From Prochlorococcus sp. RS04 (GTDB taxonomy: Bacteria > Cyanobacteriota > Cyanobacteriia > PCC-6307 > Cyanobiaceae), in assembly GCF_001989455.1 (NCBI RefSeq), contig NZ_CP018346.1, positions 1-64,000 of the forward strand: DNA of 64,000 nucleotides, in the 5' to 3' direction. Shown one piece after another: positions 1-8,849 of the stretch (position 1 is its first letter; the number at the start of each line of letters is the position of its first letter). A program made the position numbers and the translations under genes. The notes under the pieces are model-generated. The model searched no databases, was not told the DNA's origin, and saw only the letters and a list, made by a program, of their open reading frames with translations.

Positions 1-302
1 TCATATCCAAATAATGAATCAAGATAATCTTGAAAGTCAGGAAAACCTTTCTCGAAATTATTATTTTCTTTATCATCCTGGTTTTTTTCATCCGAACTAT
101 TTTTTCTTACATTAGGATCACGTAGATATTCGTATGCTTCGTTAATTAATTTAAATCTTTCTTCTGCATTAAGATCGTTTTTATTTAAATCTGGATGCCA
201 TTTTCTTGCTTCTCTTCGAAAGGCCTTTTTAAGTTCTTTATCATCGAAATCAGGGGGTAAACCCAAAATCGACAAATAGTCTTTTTTAGAGGAAGTAGTC
301 AT
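1..302 (-). CDS. dnaJ: DnaJ-type co-chaperone, 3' part outside window
   Basis: J-domain protein that would stimulate the ATPase of the DnaK encoded just upstream. The visible N-terminal ~100 residues hold a complete J domain with the HPD tripeptide at residues 36-38 (KWHPDLNK), followed by an acidic Asn/Asp/Lys-rich linker; the rest lies beyond base 1. ATG start at 302-300. The gene begins inside the end of dnaK, overlapping it by 17 bases, so the two are probably co-transcribed and translationally coupled. A paired dnaK-dnaJ arrangement is known for one of the several cyanobacterial DnaK paralogues. Domain layout after the J domain cannot be judged. Confidence 0.9.
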   Translation of the reverse strand, partial: MTTSSKKDYLSILGLPPDFDDKELKKAFRREARKWHPDLNKNDLNAEERFKLINEAYEYLRDPNVRKNSSDEKNQDDKENNNFEKGFPDFQDYLDSLFGY

Positions 303-2283
303 TGTCCCATGGATCATCGTCCCTAGAATTACCATACCTCGAATTTCTATAATTTCTATTCATTTGATTATCCCAAGGGTCATCATCCCAATAATCATCA
401 GAAAAGAGTTCATCCTTTAATGATCCAAATGTATTTTTAATACCCTGTAAGGGATTATTATCAGTTTTCTTTTCAGCAGCAAATTTTCTATTTAAGCCGA
501 ATAATGCTTCTTGTAGAGCACTTACTGATATTTCTAGTTCTTGAGGATCATCGTCATCAATATACTCTTCAACATCTTGAATAGCCAATTCAACAGCTCG
601 TTGTTGCCTTTCGGCCCCATAAGGGCCAAATTCTAATGAGGCATCTCTAAGTCTTCTCTCAGCTTGCGCAATAAGAGTTAAAGCACTATTTTTTCTATCA
701 ATTACAGCTCTTGTCTTTCTATCTTCATTAGCTTTCGCTTTAGCTTCTTCAATTATCGAATTTATTTCTTGTTCATTTAAATTAGAACCTCCAGAGATTG
801 TAACTGTTTGCTTTCTTCCTGTTGTCCTATCAGTAGCACTTACTTCTAAAAGACCATTAGCATCAATATCAAATGCTACCTGGACTTGAGGTATCCCTCT
901 TGGCGCTGGAGGTATTCCTGATAGTCTAAATTTACCGAGTGATTTATTTTCAGATGCTAAAGGCCTTTCTCCCTGGCGTACTTGAACAACAACTGATGAT
1001 TGATTTGCTTCAGACGTACTAAAAACATCAGATTGTCTAACTGGTATTGGAGTATTACGCGGAATGAGTACCTTCATAAGACCACCAATAGTTTCTAAAC
1101 CTAAAGATAAAGGAGTAACGTCATTTAGAAGTAAATCTTGTAAATCACCACTAATAATTCCAGATTGTATTGCAGCTCCAACTGCTACTACTTCATCAGG
1201 ATTAACAGATTGACAAGGATCATTTGGAACAAGAGTCTTTACTAATTGTTGAACCATTGGGATTCTTGTGCTTCCACCTACAAGAACTACCTCATCAATA
1301 TCCTCTGCATTCCATCCAGAATCATCTAAAGCTATTTGCACAGGCTCTAATAATCTATCAAGTAAATCTTGTGATAATGACTCAAATATTTTTCTATTTA
1401 ATGTTTCTTCAATATGTAACGGTCCCTCATTACTTGTTGTGATAAATGGTAAAGATATTTTTGTTTTTTGCAAACCTGACAATTCACATTTTGCTTTTTC
1501 AGCAGCCTCAGTTAATCTCTGTAAAGCTTGTCTATCCCTTCTTAGATCAATATCATGTTTAGCTAGAAATTTTTCTGCGAGCCAATCAACTATTTTTGAA
1601 TCAAAATTGTTACCTCCTAGCTGTGTATCTCCACAAGTGGCTTTAACATCAAATACACCATTAGAAATTTTCAACAATGAAACATCAAATGTTCCTCCTC
1701 CTAAATCAAAAACTAAAACATTATTAGAAGAACTTTTTTCAAAACCATAAGCAAGAGCAGCAGCAGTAGGTTCATTTAAAATTCTATCTACTTTAATACC
1801 AGCTAATATTGCAGAATCCTTTGTAGCCTGCCTTTGAGATTCATTAAAGTAAGCAGGGACAGTAATAACTGCAGAATCAACCGTATCTCCAAGATAAGTT
1901 TCAGCATCATTAATTAATTTTCTAATCAATGAGCTCACTAATTCTTCTGGTGCATATTCTCTTTCTGTATTTGGACTAAGAACTCTAACGCTTCCATTGG
2001 TATTAGCCTTTACGTTATAAGGAACAGAAATACTATTCTCATCTAATTCATCCCAGTCACTACCAATAAATCGTTTAAGGTTATAAAAGGTATTCTTAGG
2101 ATTTAAAACAAGTTGTCTTCTCGCTTGGTCTCCTATTACTATTTCCTTGTCTTTTGTAAATCCAACTATTGAAGGTGTAGTTCTAGATCCTTCAGAATTT
2201 GCAATAACAATTGGACGACCAGCTTCTATAACTCCCACAACAGAGTTAGTAGTACCTAAATCAATTCCAACTATTTGCCCCAT
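286..2283 (-). CDS. dnaK: Hsp70 chaperone, DnaK paralogue with unusual tail
   Basis: ATP-driven Hsp70 chaperone. The nucleotide-binding domain shows the N-terminal phosphate loop (GIDLGTTNS, residues 6-14), the [11 protein letters not shown] segment near 170, the [10 protein letters not shown] loop near 195 and the adenosine motif ([12 protein letters not shown]) near 337; a substrate-binding domain follows. At 665 residues it is longer than the main bacterial DnaK. The C-terminus is not the usual acidic EEV-like end but an Asp/Asn/Tyr/Arg/Trp-rich tail with DDDPWDN twice. Cyanobacteria carry several DnaKs; the tail and the following dnaJ suggest a specialised paralogue (DnaK3- or DnaK1-like, inference) rather than the essential DnaK2. 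ATG start. Confidence 0.95.
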   Translation of the reverse strand: MGQIVGIDLGTTNSVVGVIEAGRPIVIANSEGSRTTPSIVGFTKDKEIVIGDQARRQLVLNPKNTFYNLKRFIGSDWDELDENSISVPYNVKANTNGSVRVLSPNTEREYAPEELVSSLIRKLINDAETYLGDTVDSAVITVPAYFNESQRQATKDSAILAGIKVDRILNEPTAAALAYGFEKSSSNNVLVFDLGGGTFDVSLLKISNGVFDVKATCGDTQLGGNNFDSKIVDWLAEKFLAKHDIDLRRDRQALQRLTEAAEKAKCELSGLQKTKISLPFITTSNEGPLHIEETLNRKIFESLSQDLLDRLLEPVQIALDDSGWNAEDIDEVVLVGGSTRIPMVQQLVKTLVPNDPCQSVNPDEVVAVGAAIQSGIISGDLQDLLLNDVTPLSLGLETIGGLMKVLIPRNTPIPVRQSDVFSTSEANQSSVVVQVRQGERPLASENKSLGKFRLSGIPPAPRGIPQVQVAFDIDANGLLEVSATDRTTGRKQTVTISGGSNLNEQEINSIIEEAKAKANEDRKTRAVIDRKNSALTLIAQAERRLRDASLEFGPYGAERQQRAVELAIQDVEEYIDDDDPQELEISVSALQEALFGLNRKFAAEKKTDNNPLQGIKNTFGSLKDELFSDDYWDDDPWDNQMNRNYRNSRYGNSRDDDPWDNDYFL

Positions 2284-2496
2284 GATTTTAGATCGCTAAA
2301 TTAAAGCAAAATTTACTAATAATTTAATTAATTTTTATCTTAGATATTTACATATAATAGTAAAAATCAAATATTTTCAACTTAATTTAAATAAATAAGA
2401 TTATTTCTAACTGGTTAAAAGGATTACTATCTATTTTAAAAGATACTTTAAAGACAAAGGTGTTGATGTATTTAACCAAAATAAACTAATATAAAA

Positions 2497-2583
2497 CGGA
2501 GAGAGAGGGATTCGAACCCTCGATAAAGTTGCCCCTATACAGCATTTCCAGTGCTGCGCCTTCAACCACTCGGCCACCTCTCC
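2497..2583 (-). tRNA. tRNA-Ser (anticodon GGA)
   Basis: On the minus strand the 87-base sequence folds as a class II tRNA: a 7-bp acceptor stem (GGAGAGG with CTCTCTCC, discriminator G), a D arm with GGTTGAAGG-type loop, anticodon stem CAGCA/TGCTG enclosing a loop with GGA, a long variable arm (roughly TATAGGGGCAACTTTATC) and a T arm with GGTTCGAATCC. The long variable arm and GGA anticodon identify serine (UCC/UCU codons). CCA is not encoded. It lies between dnaK and the divergent ferredoxin gene. Confidence 0.95.
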
Positions 2584-2632
2584 CAGGATAACCATTTTAA
2601 CCCTTTATCATCCCATTTTAGAGGAAAGTTAT

Positions 2633-3007
2633 TTGAAAAAGACTTTCACAGTCACGATTAAAAATAAGGAAACCGGAAAGGTCTACCAAGAGCAGGTTAA
2701 TAGTGATGATTACATACTTAAGGAATTTGAAAAGAAAGGTTTCAAACTTGCATTTTCCTGTAGAAATGGTTGCTGTACAAGTTGTGCAGTTAAAATTAAA
2801 TCTGGCACCTTAGAACAACCTGAAGCCATGGGTGTATCTCAGGCTTTAAAAGACAAAGGCTATGCACTACTTTGTGTCGCTAAAGCAACTTCAGATCTTG
2901 AGGTAGAAACAACATATGAAGATGAAGTTTACGATTTACAATTTGGACAATATTTTGGTAGGGGAAATACAAGAGTTGCACCACCTTGGGAATTTGAGGA
3001 AGATTAA
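2633..3007 (+). CDS. plant-type [2Fe-2S] ferredoxin with C-terminal extension
   Basis: Soluble one-electron carrier. The cluster-binding loop is visible as C-R-N-G-C-C-T-S-C (first Cys near residue 43) with the fourth ligand in LLCVAKA near 83. A tail of about 25 residues (ending VAPPWEFEED) extends past the normal ferredoxin fold; this and the loop sequence resemble FdC2-type ferredoxins of cyanobacteria and plastids rather than the main photosynthetic PetF (inference). The start is TTG, supported by GAGGAAAG six bases upstream; there is no better ATG. The stop is 5 bases before the next gene. Confidence 0.88.
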   Translation: MKKTFTVTIKNKETGKVYQEQVNSDDYILKEFEKKGFKLAFSCRNGCCTSCAVKIKSGTLEQPEAMGVSQALKDKGYALLCVAKATSDLEVETTYEDEVYDLQFGQYFGRGNTRVAPPWEFEED

Positions 3008-3012
3008 CTATC

Positions 3013-3861
3013 ATGTTTGAATTAAGTGAAATAGAGGATCTTGCAAATCTAGTAAACTTATCCAGTTTGTATGAAATAGCCAAGAATTCCGCTCAAATTG
3101 GTAATGAAATTTTAAAAGTTAATTACAATAAAATTCAAAAAATATCATCAAAGGGTAGGAAGGGTGATCTAGTTACGAATGTAGATTTGGAAGTTGAAAA
3201 TAAAATAAAAGAATATTTATTAGAAGAGACACCAAACATATCTATAAATGCAGAGGAATCGGGTAAATTAACCAAATCTTCGGACTTAACATGGTGTATA
3301 GACCCATTAGACGGTACTACAAATTATTCCCATGGATATCCTTTTTTTGGTACTTCTATTGGTCTTGTATATAAAAATAAGCCAATAATAGGCGCTATAT
3401 CAGTACCTTATTTAAATGAACTATATTCAGCCTGTATAGGTATAGGCTCATTCTGCAATGATAGTGAACTTAAAGTATCGAATCCCTCTAATCTTTCTGA
3501 GAGTCTACTTGTAACTGGTTTCTCTTATGACAGATTTGAGACAGAGGATAATAATTATGCTGAATTTTGCTATTTAACACATAAAACTAGAGGTGTTAGA
3601 AGAGGAGGTGCAGCAGCAGTTGACCTGGCATTTGTTGCTGCAGGGAAGGTAGATGGATATTGGGAAAGAGGATTGGAAGTATGGGACTTAGCGGCCGGTG
3701 CTATCATTGTTAAAGAGGCTGGTGGTATTATTTCTGATTATCCATCAGGTGAATTTAAATTAAGTTCAGGAAAAATTTTAGCTTGTTCTCCCAGCCTTGA
3801 GAATGAATTAAAAAATGAACTAGATAAAGTCTCTCCATTTAAAAAAAATCTTTATACCTAA
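3013..3861 (+). CDS. suhB: inositol-monophosphatase family phosphatase
   Basis: Mg2+/Li+-sensitive sugar-phosphate phosphatase of the IMPase family. Metal-binding motifs are present: EE at residues 81-82, DPLDGT at 97-102, and the C-terminal WDLAAGA motif near 223, the third metal site. The 282-residue length is typical. Cyanobacterial members may act on inositol-1-phosphate, histidinol phosphate or other sugar phosphates, and sequence alone does not decide; the next gene, hisZ, is a histidine-pathway subunit, so a histidinol-phosphatase role is a reasonable alternative. ATG start 5 bases after the ferredoxin stop, probably one transcript. Confidence 0.85.
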   Translation: MFELSEIEDLANLVNLSSLYEIAKNSAQIGNEILKVNYNKIQKISSKGRKGDLVTNVDLEVENKIKEYLLEETPNISINAEESGKLTKSSDLTWCIDPLDGTTNYSHGYPFFGTSIGLVYKNKPIIGAISVPYLNELYSACIGIGSFCNDSELKVSNPSNLSESLLVTGFSYDRFETEDNNYAEFCYLTHKTRGVRRGGAAAVDLAFVAAGKVDGYWERGLEVWDLAAGAIIVKEAGGIISDYPSGEFKLSSGKILACSPSLENELKNELDKVSPFKKNLYT

Positions 3862-3879
3862 AATTATTTAAATATTTAT

Positions 3880-5031
3880 ATGACAGATATAAAGGAAATT
3901 AAATTAGTAGATGTAAAAAACAACTCAAACATCATAAATAAACTAAATAGTATTTATAAACTATGGGGATATGAAGAGGTTTCACCCTCATTTATTAATA
4001 CTTTAGAGACCATAAAAGGCCGTGGGGTGATTGACGAAAATCAGGTTGTAGGAATAGTAAGTAATAATTCATTATGTCTTAGGCCAGAAATGACAACATC
4101 AATTGTCAAATTGTCATCTACTAGATTAATTAATAAAAAAAGACCTATAAGATTATTTACTAATGGAATGGTTTTTGATAAAAAACAAAATAATAAAAAT
4201 TCATTTAATTTACAAGAAAAATTGCAGAGTGGAATTGAATTAATTGGATACGATACAAAATTTCCTGAAATTGAAGTTATTAACATTTTGTTTGATTCAA
4301 TCGATAATATTAATTTGAAGGATGGTTGTAATTTATTTCTACTAGTAAGCACCACAAAAATAATGGACTTGATGCTGAACAAATATAGGAATAATAATTT
4401 TGAAGAAATTAAGCAAAGTCTAGTTAATTTTGATCAAGATAATTTATCTAAATTAGGAATAGATGAAGATGATAAATATATTCTTAAAGATCTTTTATTT
4501 ACAAGAGGAGAACCAATTGCAATATTAAAAAAATTAAAAACCATATATGGTACTAGTAAAACATTGGATGATTTAAATTTTTTATTTGAAACATTATCAA
4601 AAATATCAAATAAATATGGTGTTAAATTACAACTTGATCCCACTTTTCAACCTCACTTGAATTTATATGAAGGAATAGTTTTTCAACTAATAGGGGATAA
4701 TGGTAAAAATAAAAGCATAATCGCAAAAGGGGGAAGATATGACGAGTTAGTAAGATCATTTAGTCCTAATGAGAAAATATTTAATGGGATTGGATTTACA
4801 ATTTCAGTAGACATTTTAAGAAATTTAATTAAAGAAGAAAAGTCAGAGAAAAAAAAGATTTTATTGATGTTTAAAGATTCTTATTTGTTAGAAAAAGGAA
4901 TGAATGAACAAAAAATACAACAGAAAAAAGGAAATATTGCTGTCTTATATTTAAATCCATGTGATGACTTGGCTAAAGCAAATCAAATTATGAAAGAAAA
5001 TAATTGTAGTGAAATTTTGTGGGTTAAATAA
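3880..5031 (+). CDS. hisZ: ATP phosphoribosyltransferase regulatory subunit HisZ
   Basis: Histidyl-tRNA synthetase-like subunit that activates the short HisG form in the first step of histidine synthesis. It shows class II synthetase remnants: a motif-2-like region around LRPEMTTSIVKL (near residue 67) and the ARYDEL-like GGRYDELVRS near 285. At 383 residues it lacks the anticodon-binding domain of real HisRS. Downstream of the IMPase-family gene by 18 bases. The sequence is very Lys/Asn/Ile-rich. Confusion with hisS is possible but the length and degenerate motifs argue for HisZ. Confidence 0.85.
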   Translation: MTDIKEIKLVDVKNNSNIINKLNSIYKLWGYEEVSPSFINTLETIKGRGVIDENQVVGIVSNNSLCLRPEMTTSIVKLSSTRLINKKRPIRLFTNGMVFDKKQNNKNSFNLQEKLQSGIELIGYDTKFPEIEVINILFDSIDNINLKDGCNLFLLVSTTKIMDLMLNKYRNNNFEEIKQSLVNFDQDNLSKLGIDEDDKYILKDLLFTRGEPIAILKKLKTIYGTSKTLDDLNFLFETLSKISNKYGVKLQLDPTFQPHLNLYEGIVFQLIGDNGKNKSIIAKGGRYDELVRSFSPNEKIFNGIGFTISVDILRNLIKEEKSEKKKILLMFKDSYLLEKGMNEQKIQQKKGNIAVLYLNPCDDLAKANQIMKENNCSEILWVK

Positions 5032-5148
5032 AAACAACTAAAAATTTATTTAACTTTTTAATTCATATGTTGTTCGGACAATACTCCTAATTAAACTTGA
5101 TTAACTAGTTTTTACGAAATAAGATTTAAAATGTTTGATTTTTTTTAA

Positions 5149-7053
5149 ATGGAAAAAGGCGAAATTCGTATTAATACTGAAAATATTTTCCCAATTATAA
5201 AAAAGGCAGTATATTCTGACCATGAAATCTTTTTAAGAGAACTTGTTAGTAACGGTGTTGACGCAATTAGTAAAAGAAGAATGGCCTCTATGGCAGGTGA
5301 TTGCGAGAATACTGAGGAGGCTCAAGTAAAAATAACAATTAACCGTGAAAAAAATACGTTAACAATTTCCGATAATGGAATTGGAATGAATGATGAAGAA
5401 ATTAAGAAGTACATTAACCAAGTAGCATTCTCTAGCGCAGAAGAATTCCTAACAAAATACAAAAAAGATAATGATGAATTTATAGGTCATTTTGGACTAG
5501 GTTTTTATTCAAGTTTCATGGTTGCAGATAGAGTTGACATATTAACTAAATCAGCAATTGGAGAATCAAAAGCTTTCAAATGGTCTTGTGATGGATCTCC
5601 AAATTTCACTTTAGAGGAGTCAGAAAGAGAGACAATTGGTACAGATGTAATACTTCACCTACTTGAAGAAGAAAAAGAGTTTATTGAGCCTGAAAGGATT
5701 AAATCATTAATAAAAAAATATTGTGATTTTATGCCAATAGATGTCTCATTAGAGGGTGAAACAATTAATAAGAAAAATCCACCTTGGAGAAAACAACCTA
5801 GTGAATTAAAAGATGAAGATTATATTGAGTTATATAAATATCTTTATCCTTTTCAGGGAGATCCACTGTTATGGATACACCTAAATACCGATTATCCATA
5901 TGACATACAAGGAATATTGTATTTTCCTAAATTGTCTGGTAGAGCTGATTGGGAAAAGGGAGAGATTAAACTATTTTGTAATCAAGTATTCGTAAGCGAT
6001 TCAATAAAAGAGATTGTCCCAAAATACCTTTTACCTCTAAGAGGAGTAATTGACTCTACAGATATACCTTTAAATGTTAGTAGAAGCGCATTACAAACAG
6101 ATAGAAAAGTAAGATCTATATCATCATTTATTTCAAAAAAAATTGCTAATAAACTAAAGGATTTAATAAAAAATTCTCCAGAATTTTATGCAGAAATTTG
6201 GGATTCTATCTCTGCTTTTATTAAAATTGGGGCGATCGAGGATGATAAATTTGCTGAATTAGTAAAAAACAGTATAATTTTTGAAACAATAATAAATTCT
6301 GAGAAAGACGTCACTAAAGATATTGAAAATAAAAGTCTTATCAAATCCAATGATAAATATTTCACGACTCTGGCAAATTACAAAGAACGAAATAACTTAA
6401 CTGACTCTAAAAAAATTATTTACTGTTCAGATTCTATTGCTCAGTCAAGCGCATTAAATATCTGCTTATCTGATAACAAGGAAGTTATTAAATCAGATCC
6501 CTTAATTGATGCACAATTTCTTCCTTGGTTAGAAAGTAAAAACGAAGATTATCAGTTTCAAAGAGTTGATTCAGAAATAAATGAACTTGAAGATAAAGAA
6601 TCTAAAGAAATTGTAGATAAGGATGGCAAATCAAATACAGAAAATCTTAGAGATACTATTGTAAAAGCACTTAACAACGAAAAAGTAACAGTTAAAGTTC
6701 AGTCACTTTCAAGTAAAGGTGCACCACCAGCGATGATTTTGCTTCCAGAGCAAATGAGAAGAATTAATGATATGGGTGCTTACATGGAACAAAAGATGCC
6801 TGGCTTGCCTGAATATCATGTGCTTTTAATTAACAAGGAACATCCTCTTATTGTTGGTCTTAATAAAATTACAGGCAATAAAATAATTATTGATAAAAAA
6901 GACCCTATAGAAAATCCATTGGCATCTAAAATTGCAAATCATGTTTACGATATGGCTAAACTATCAGTTGGTGGATTAGATCAAGAACAGATTATTAATT
7001 TACAAAATAATAACGCCGATTTAATTTCAGAATTGCTTAATTCAACAAATTGA
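5149..7053 (+). CDS. htpG: Hsp90 chaperone HtpG
   Basis: Homodimeric ATP-dependent chaperone, needed for stress tolerance in cyanobacteria. The GHKL ATPase domain at the N-terminus has the N-box ELVSNGVDAISK (near residue 27), DNGIGM (near 78) and the lid/G2 region HFGLGFYSSFMVAD (near 115). The middle domain carries the catalytic-arginine region around NVSRSALQTDR near 308. Length 634 is normal. ELVSNGVDAISK differs from the enterobacterial ELISNASDA version. An uninterrupted 117-base spacer precedes it, so it probably has its own promoter, but I see no clear heat-shock element. Confidence 0.96.
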   Translation: MEKGEIRINTENIFPIIKKAVYSDHEIFLRELVSNGVDAISKRRMASMAGDCENTEEAQVKITINREKNTLTISDNGIGMNDEEIKKYINQVAFSSAEEFLTKYKKDNDEFIGHFGLGFYSSFMVADRVDILTKSAIGESKAFKWSCDGSPNFTLEESERETIGTDVILHLLEEEKEFIEPERIKSLIKKYCDFMPIDVSLEGETINKKNPPWRKQPSELKDEDYIELYKYLYPFQGDPLLWIHLNTDYPYDIQGILYFPKLSGRADWEKGEIKLFCNQVFVSDSIKEIVPKYLLPLRGVIDSTDIPLNVSRSALQTDRKVRSISSFISKKIANKLKDLIKNSPEFYAEIWDSISAFIKIGAIEDDKFAELVKNSIIFETIINSEKDVTKDIENKSLIKSNDKYFTTLANYKERNNLTDSKKIIYCSDSIAQSSALNICLSDNKEVIKSDPLIDAQFLPWLESKNEDYQFQRVDSEINELEDKESKEIVDKDGKSNTENLRDTIVKALNNEKVTVKVQSLSSKGAPPAMILLPEQMRRINDMGAYMEQKMPGLPEYHVLLINKEHPLIVGLNKITGNKIIIDKKDPIENPLASKIANHVYDMAKLSVGGLDQEQIINLQNNNADLISELLNSTN

Positions 7054-7092
7054 GTCGTGTGTTAAAATTTTTACAGATATAACCCAAAAAAT

Positions 7093-7329
7093 ATGTCAAG
7101 AGTTTGCGAACTGACTGGAGCAAAAGCTAATAATGGGATGGCTGTAAGTCACTCACATATTCGTACAAAAAAATTGCAACAAGTTAATCTCCAAAAAAGG
7201 AGACTTTGGTGGGAAGAAGGGAAAAAATGGGTAAATATAAAAATTAGTACCAAAGCACTAAAATCTATACAAAAAGTTGGATTAGATAAATTTGCTAAAT
7301 CAAATGGAGTTGATTTAAAAAAATTCTAA
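7093..7329 (+). CDS. rpmB: 50S ribosomal protein L28
   Basis: Small basic protein of the large ribosomal subunit. The 78-residue sequence has the characteristic start [11 protein letters not shown] and the SHSHIRTKK and [11 protein letters not shown] segments. It follows htpG by 39 bases and ends six bases before the peroxiredoxin gene. Length and motifs match the family fully; nothing unusual is seen. Confidence 0.97.
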   Translation: MSRVCELTGAKANNGMAVSHSHIRTKKLQQVNLQKRRLWWEEGKKWVNIKISTKALKSIQKVGLDKFAKSNGVDLKKF

Positions 7330-7334
7330 ATTTG

Positions 7335-7868
7335 ATGAGAAATTTAGTTGTAAGTATATTAATATCATTTATTGTTTTTATTACTTGTAATTCGGCAAAA
7401 GCATTCGATTTTGCTCCAGAAGTAGGAGATAATGCCCCAAACTTTCAATTAGAAGGTTTTAATAAAAAAATAAAATCAAAAAAAATATGGGAATTAAATG
7501 ATTTTCAAGGTAAGTGGCTTGTCATGTATTTTTATCCAAAGGACTTTACAGCAGGTTGCACTCTTGAAGCTAAAGGTTTTTCTGAATTAAAAAAGGATTT
7601 TTCAAAAAATAATGCCGAAATTGTTGGAATTAGTGCCGATAATCAAGATTCTCATGAAAGTTTCTGCAGCGAGAAGTCCATAAACTACACTTTATTATCT
7701 GATCCTGACGGAATTATTAGTGATAAATATGGTTCGTGGATTCCTCCATTCTCAGATAGAAATACTTTTTTAATTTCTCCAGATGGGAAAATTTCTTATA
7801 GATGGATTAGTGTATTACCTATAAATCATGCTAAAGAAGTTCTCAACGTTTTAAAGAAAAAAATTTAA
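7335..7868 (+). CDS. exported peroxiredoxin, PrxQ/BCP type
   Basis: Thiol peroxidase that reduces H2O2 and alkyl hydroperoxides. An N-terminal hydrophobic signal peptide (about 23 residues, ending SAKA) points to the thylakoid lumen or periplasm. The peroxidatic Cys is in DFTAGCTLEAKGF, near residue 75. The +5 resolving Cys of typical PrxQ is replaced (LEAKG), but a second Cys occurs 36 residues later in ESFCSEKS, as in BCP forms whose resolving Cys lies in a later helix. Start chosen at ATG 7335; a TTG one codon earlier is possible. Confidence 0.9.
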   Translation: MRNLVVSILISFIVFITCNSAKAFDFAPEVGDNAPNFQLEGFNKKIKSKKIWELNDFQGKWLVMYFYPKDFTAGCTLEAKGFSELKKDFSKNNAEIVGISADNQDSHESFCSEKSINYTLLSDPDGIISDKYGSWIPPFSDRNTFLISPDGKISYRWISVLPINHAKEVLNVLKKKI

Positions 7869-7872
7869 AATT

Positions 7873-8175
7873 TTGCACGAATTATCATTTGGAACTTGGT
7901 TAATACATATCTCATCAGTAATTGAATGGATTGTTGCTATATTTGTCATAAAAAAAATTTCTACATATAAAAAATATAATTTATTTTTTTGGTTAAGCCT
8001 CGCTATGGTCCCAAACTTAATAGGTGCTATGTGTGCGATCACTTGGCATATCTATGACAACCAGGAAAATCTTTATGGTCTTGTATCACTTCAAGGAATA
8101 TTTACATTAATAGGAAATTCAACATTAGCCTTAGCAGCAATAAAGATTTTTAAAGAAAAAGAGACTTATGAATGA
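7873..8175 (+). CDS. small membrane protein, DUF2499 family
   Basis: Protein of 100 residues with about three hydrophobic segments (residues ~8-28, 35-58, 70-92) and the conserved HISSVIEWIVA and MCAITWH motifs of a cyanobacteria/plastid family of unknown function (assigned by recognition as DUF2499). TTG start, four bases after the peroxiredoxin stop. It overlaps the next small membrane gene by 8 bases, and the two families tend to be neighbours, so they may form a two-part thylakoid or envelope membrane unit (inference). No catalytic motif is seen. Confidence 0.8.
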   Translation: MHELSFGTWLIHISSVIEWIVAIFVIKKISTYKKYNLFFWLSLAMVPNLIGAMCAITWHIYDNQENLYGLVSLQGIFTLIGNSTLALAAIKIFKEKETYE

Positions 8176-8503
8176 TTTATTTTTAAAATTTATAGAAAAA
8201 TTAGGTTTAGTCGATAACACATTTTTGTTCGCAGTATCAATTATTCCTTATGCAATATTTTTGTTCTACTTATACAAAATAAAATCTGTTAATAATATTG
8301 TAAAAACAGGATTTTCCTTAACTGTTTTATTCGTATTGATAACTATATTGGTATCTTTCTTCACACTAAATTACTATAATGAAACCCTTGTTGAGGTTGA
8401 CTTTCTGCATGGTTTAGCAGAATCATTCCTAACTTTAAGTGATTTTGTTATTTTGTTTGGATTTATAAGGTTGTTAAATAGCTTAGAAGTAAACAACTCT
8501 TAA
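8168..8503 (+). CDS. small membrane protein, DUF3593 family
   Basis: Protein of 111 residues with three predicted membrane helices and the conserved segment EVDFLHGLAESFLTLSDFVI that marks the cyanobacteria/plastid DUF3593 family (recognised by pattern, not searched). Function unknown. It starts with ATG inside the end of the DUF2499 gene, so translation is probably coupled. psaK follows 66 bases downstream, which suggests a photosynthetic-membrane context but does not prove it. Confidence 0.8.
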   Translation: MNDLFLKFIEKLGLVDNTFLFAVSIIPYAIFLFYLYKIKSVNNIVKTGFSLTVLFVLITILVSFFTLNYYNETLVEVDFLHGLAESFLTLSDFVILFGFIRLLNSLEVNNS

Positions 8504-8569
8504 GACCTTTTACAATTTTGTGTTTTTTAGGTAAAAGTATTAGAGAATATATAAAAATAACGATTTTTT

Positions 8570-8830
8570 ATGTTTACTACATTATTTGCAGCTGCAGATC
8601 CAGCAACTTTTTCTTGGTCTCCAAAGTGTGCCGTCGTAATGATTGCATGTAATGTTTTTGCTTATGCTATTGCTAGAGCAACTATAAGAAAACCAAATGA
8701 AGGTTTTGAAATACCTAATTCAAAATTCTATGGTGGTTTAAGTCATGCATCAGTTGTAGGTGCTAATTGCCTAGGTCATATTTTCGGAATTGGTGCAATC
8801 CTAGGATTAGCCTCACGTGGTGTTTTATAA
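8570..8830 (+). CDS. psaK: photosystem I reaction centre subunit PsaK
   Basis: Peripheral integral subunit of photosystem I, at the edge near PsaA. The 86 residues show a short N-terminal leader-like stretch (LFAAADPATFSWSPK), a first helix near residues 20-38, a loop rich in charged residues with conserved KFYGGLSHASVVGANC, and a second Gly-rich helix (GHIFGIGAILGL). Length and the two-helix hairpin match the family. It converges on dxs with a 19-base gap, with no clear hairpin terminator between them. Confidence 0.95.
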   Translation: MFTTLFAAADPATFSWSPKCAVVMIACNVFAYAIARATIRKPNEGFEIPNSKFYGGLSHASVVGANCLGHIFGIGAILGLASRGVL

Positions 8831-8849
8831 AAATTTATTTATTAAATTT

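Noticed and set aside
1224-1750. Two plus-strand ORFs of 72 and 160 codons inside dnaK
   Set aside because: They lie antisense to conserved Hsp70 motifs; their sequences show no family features and arise from codon bias of the real gene.
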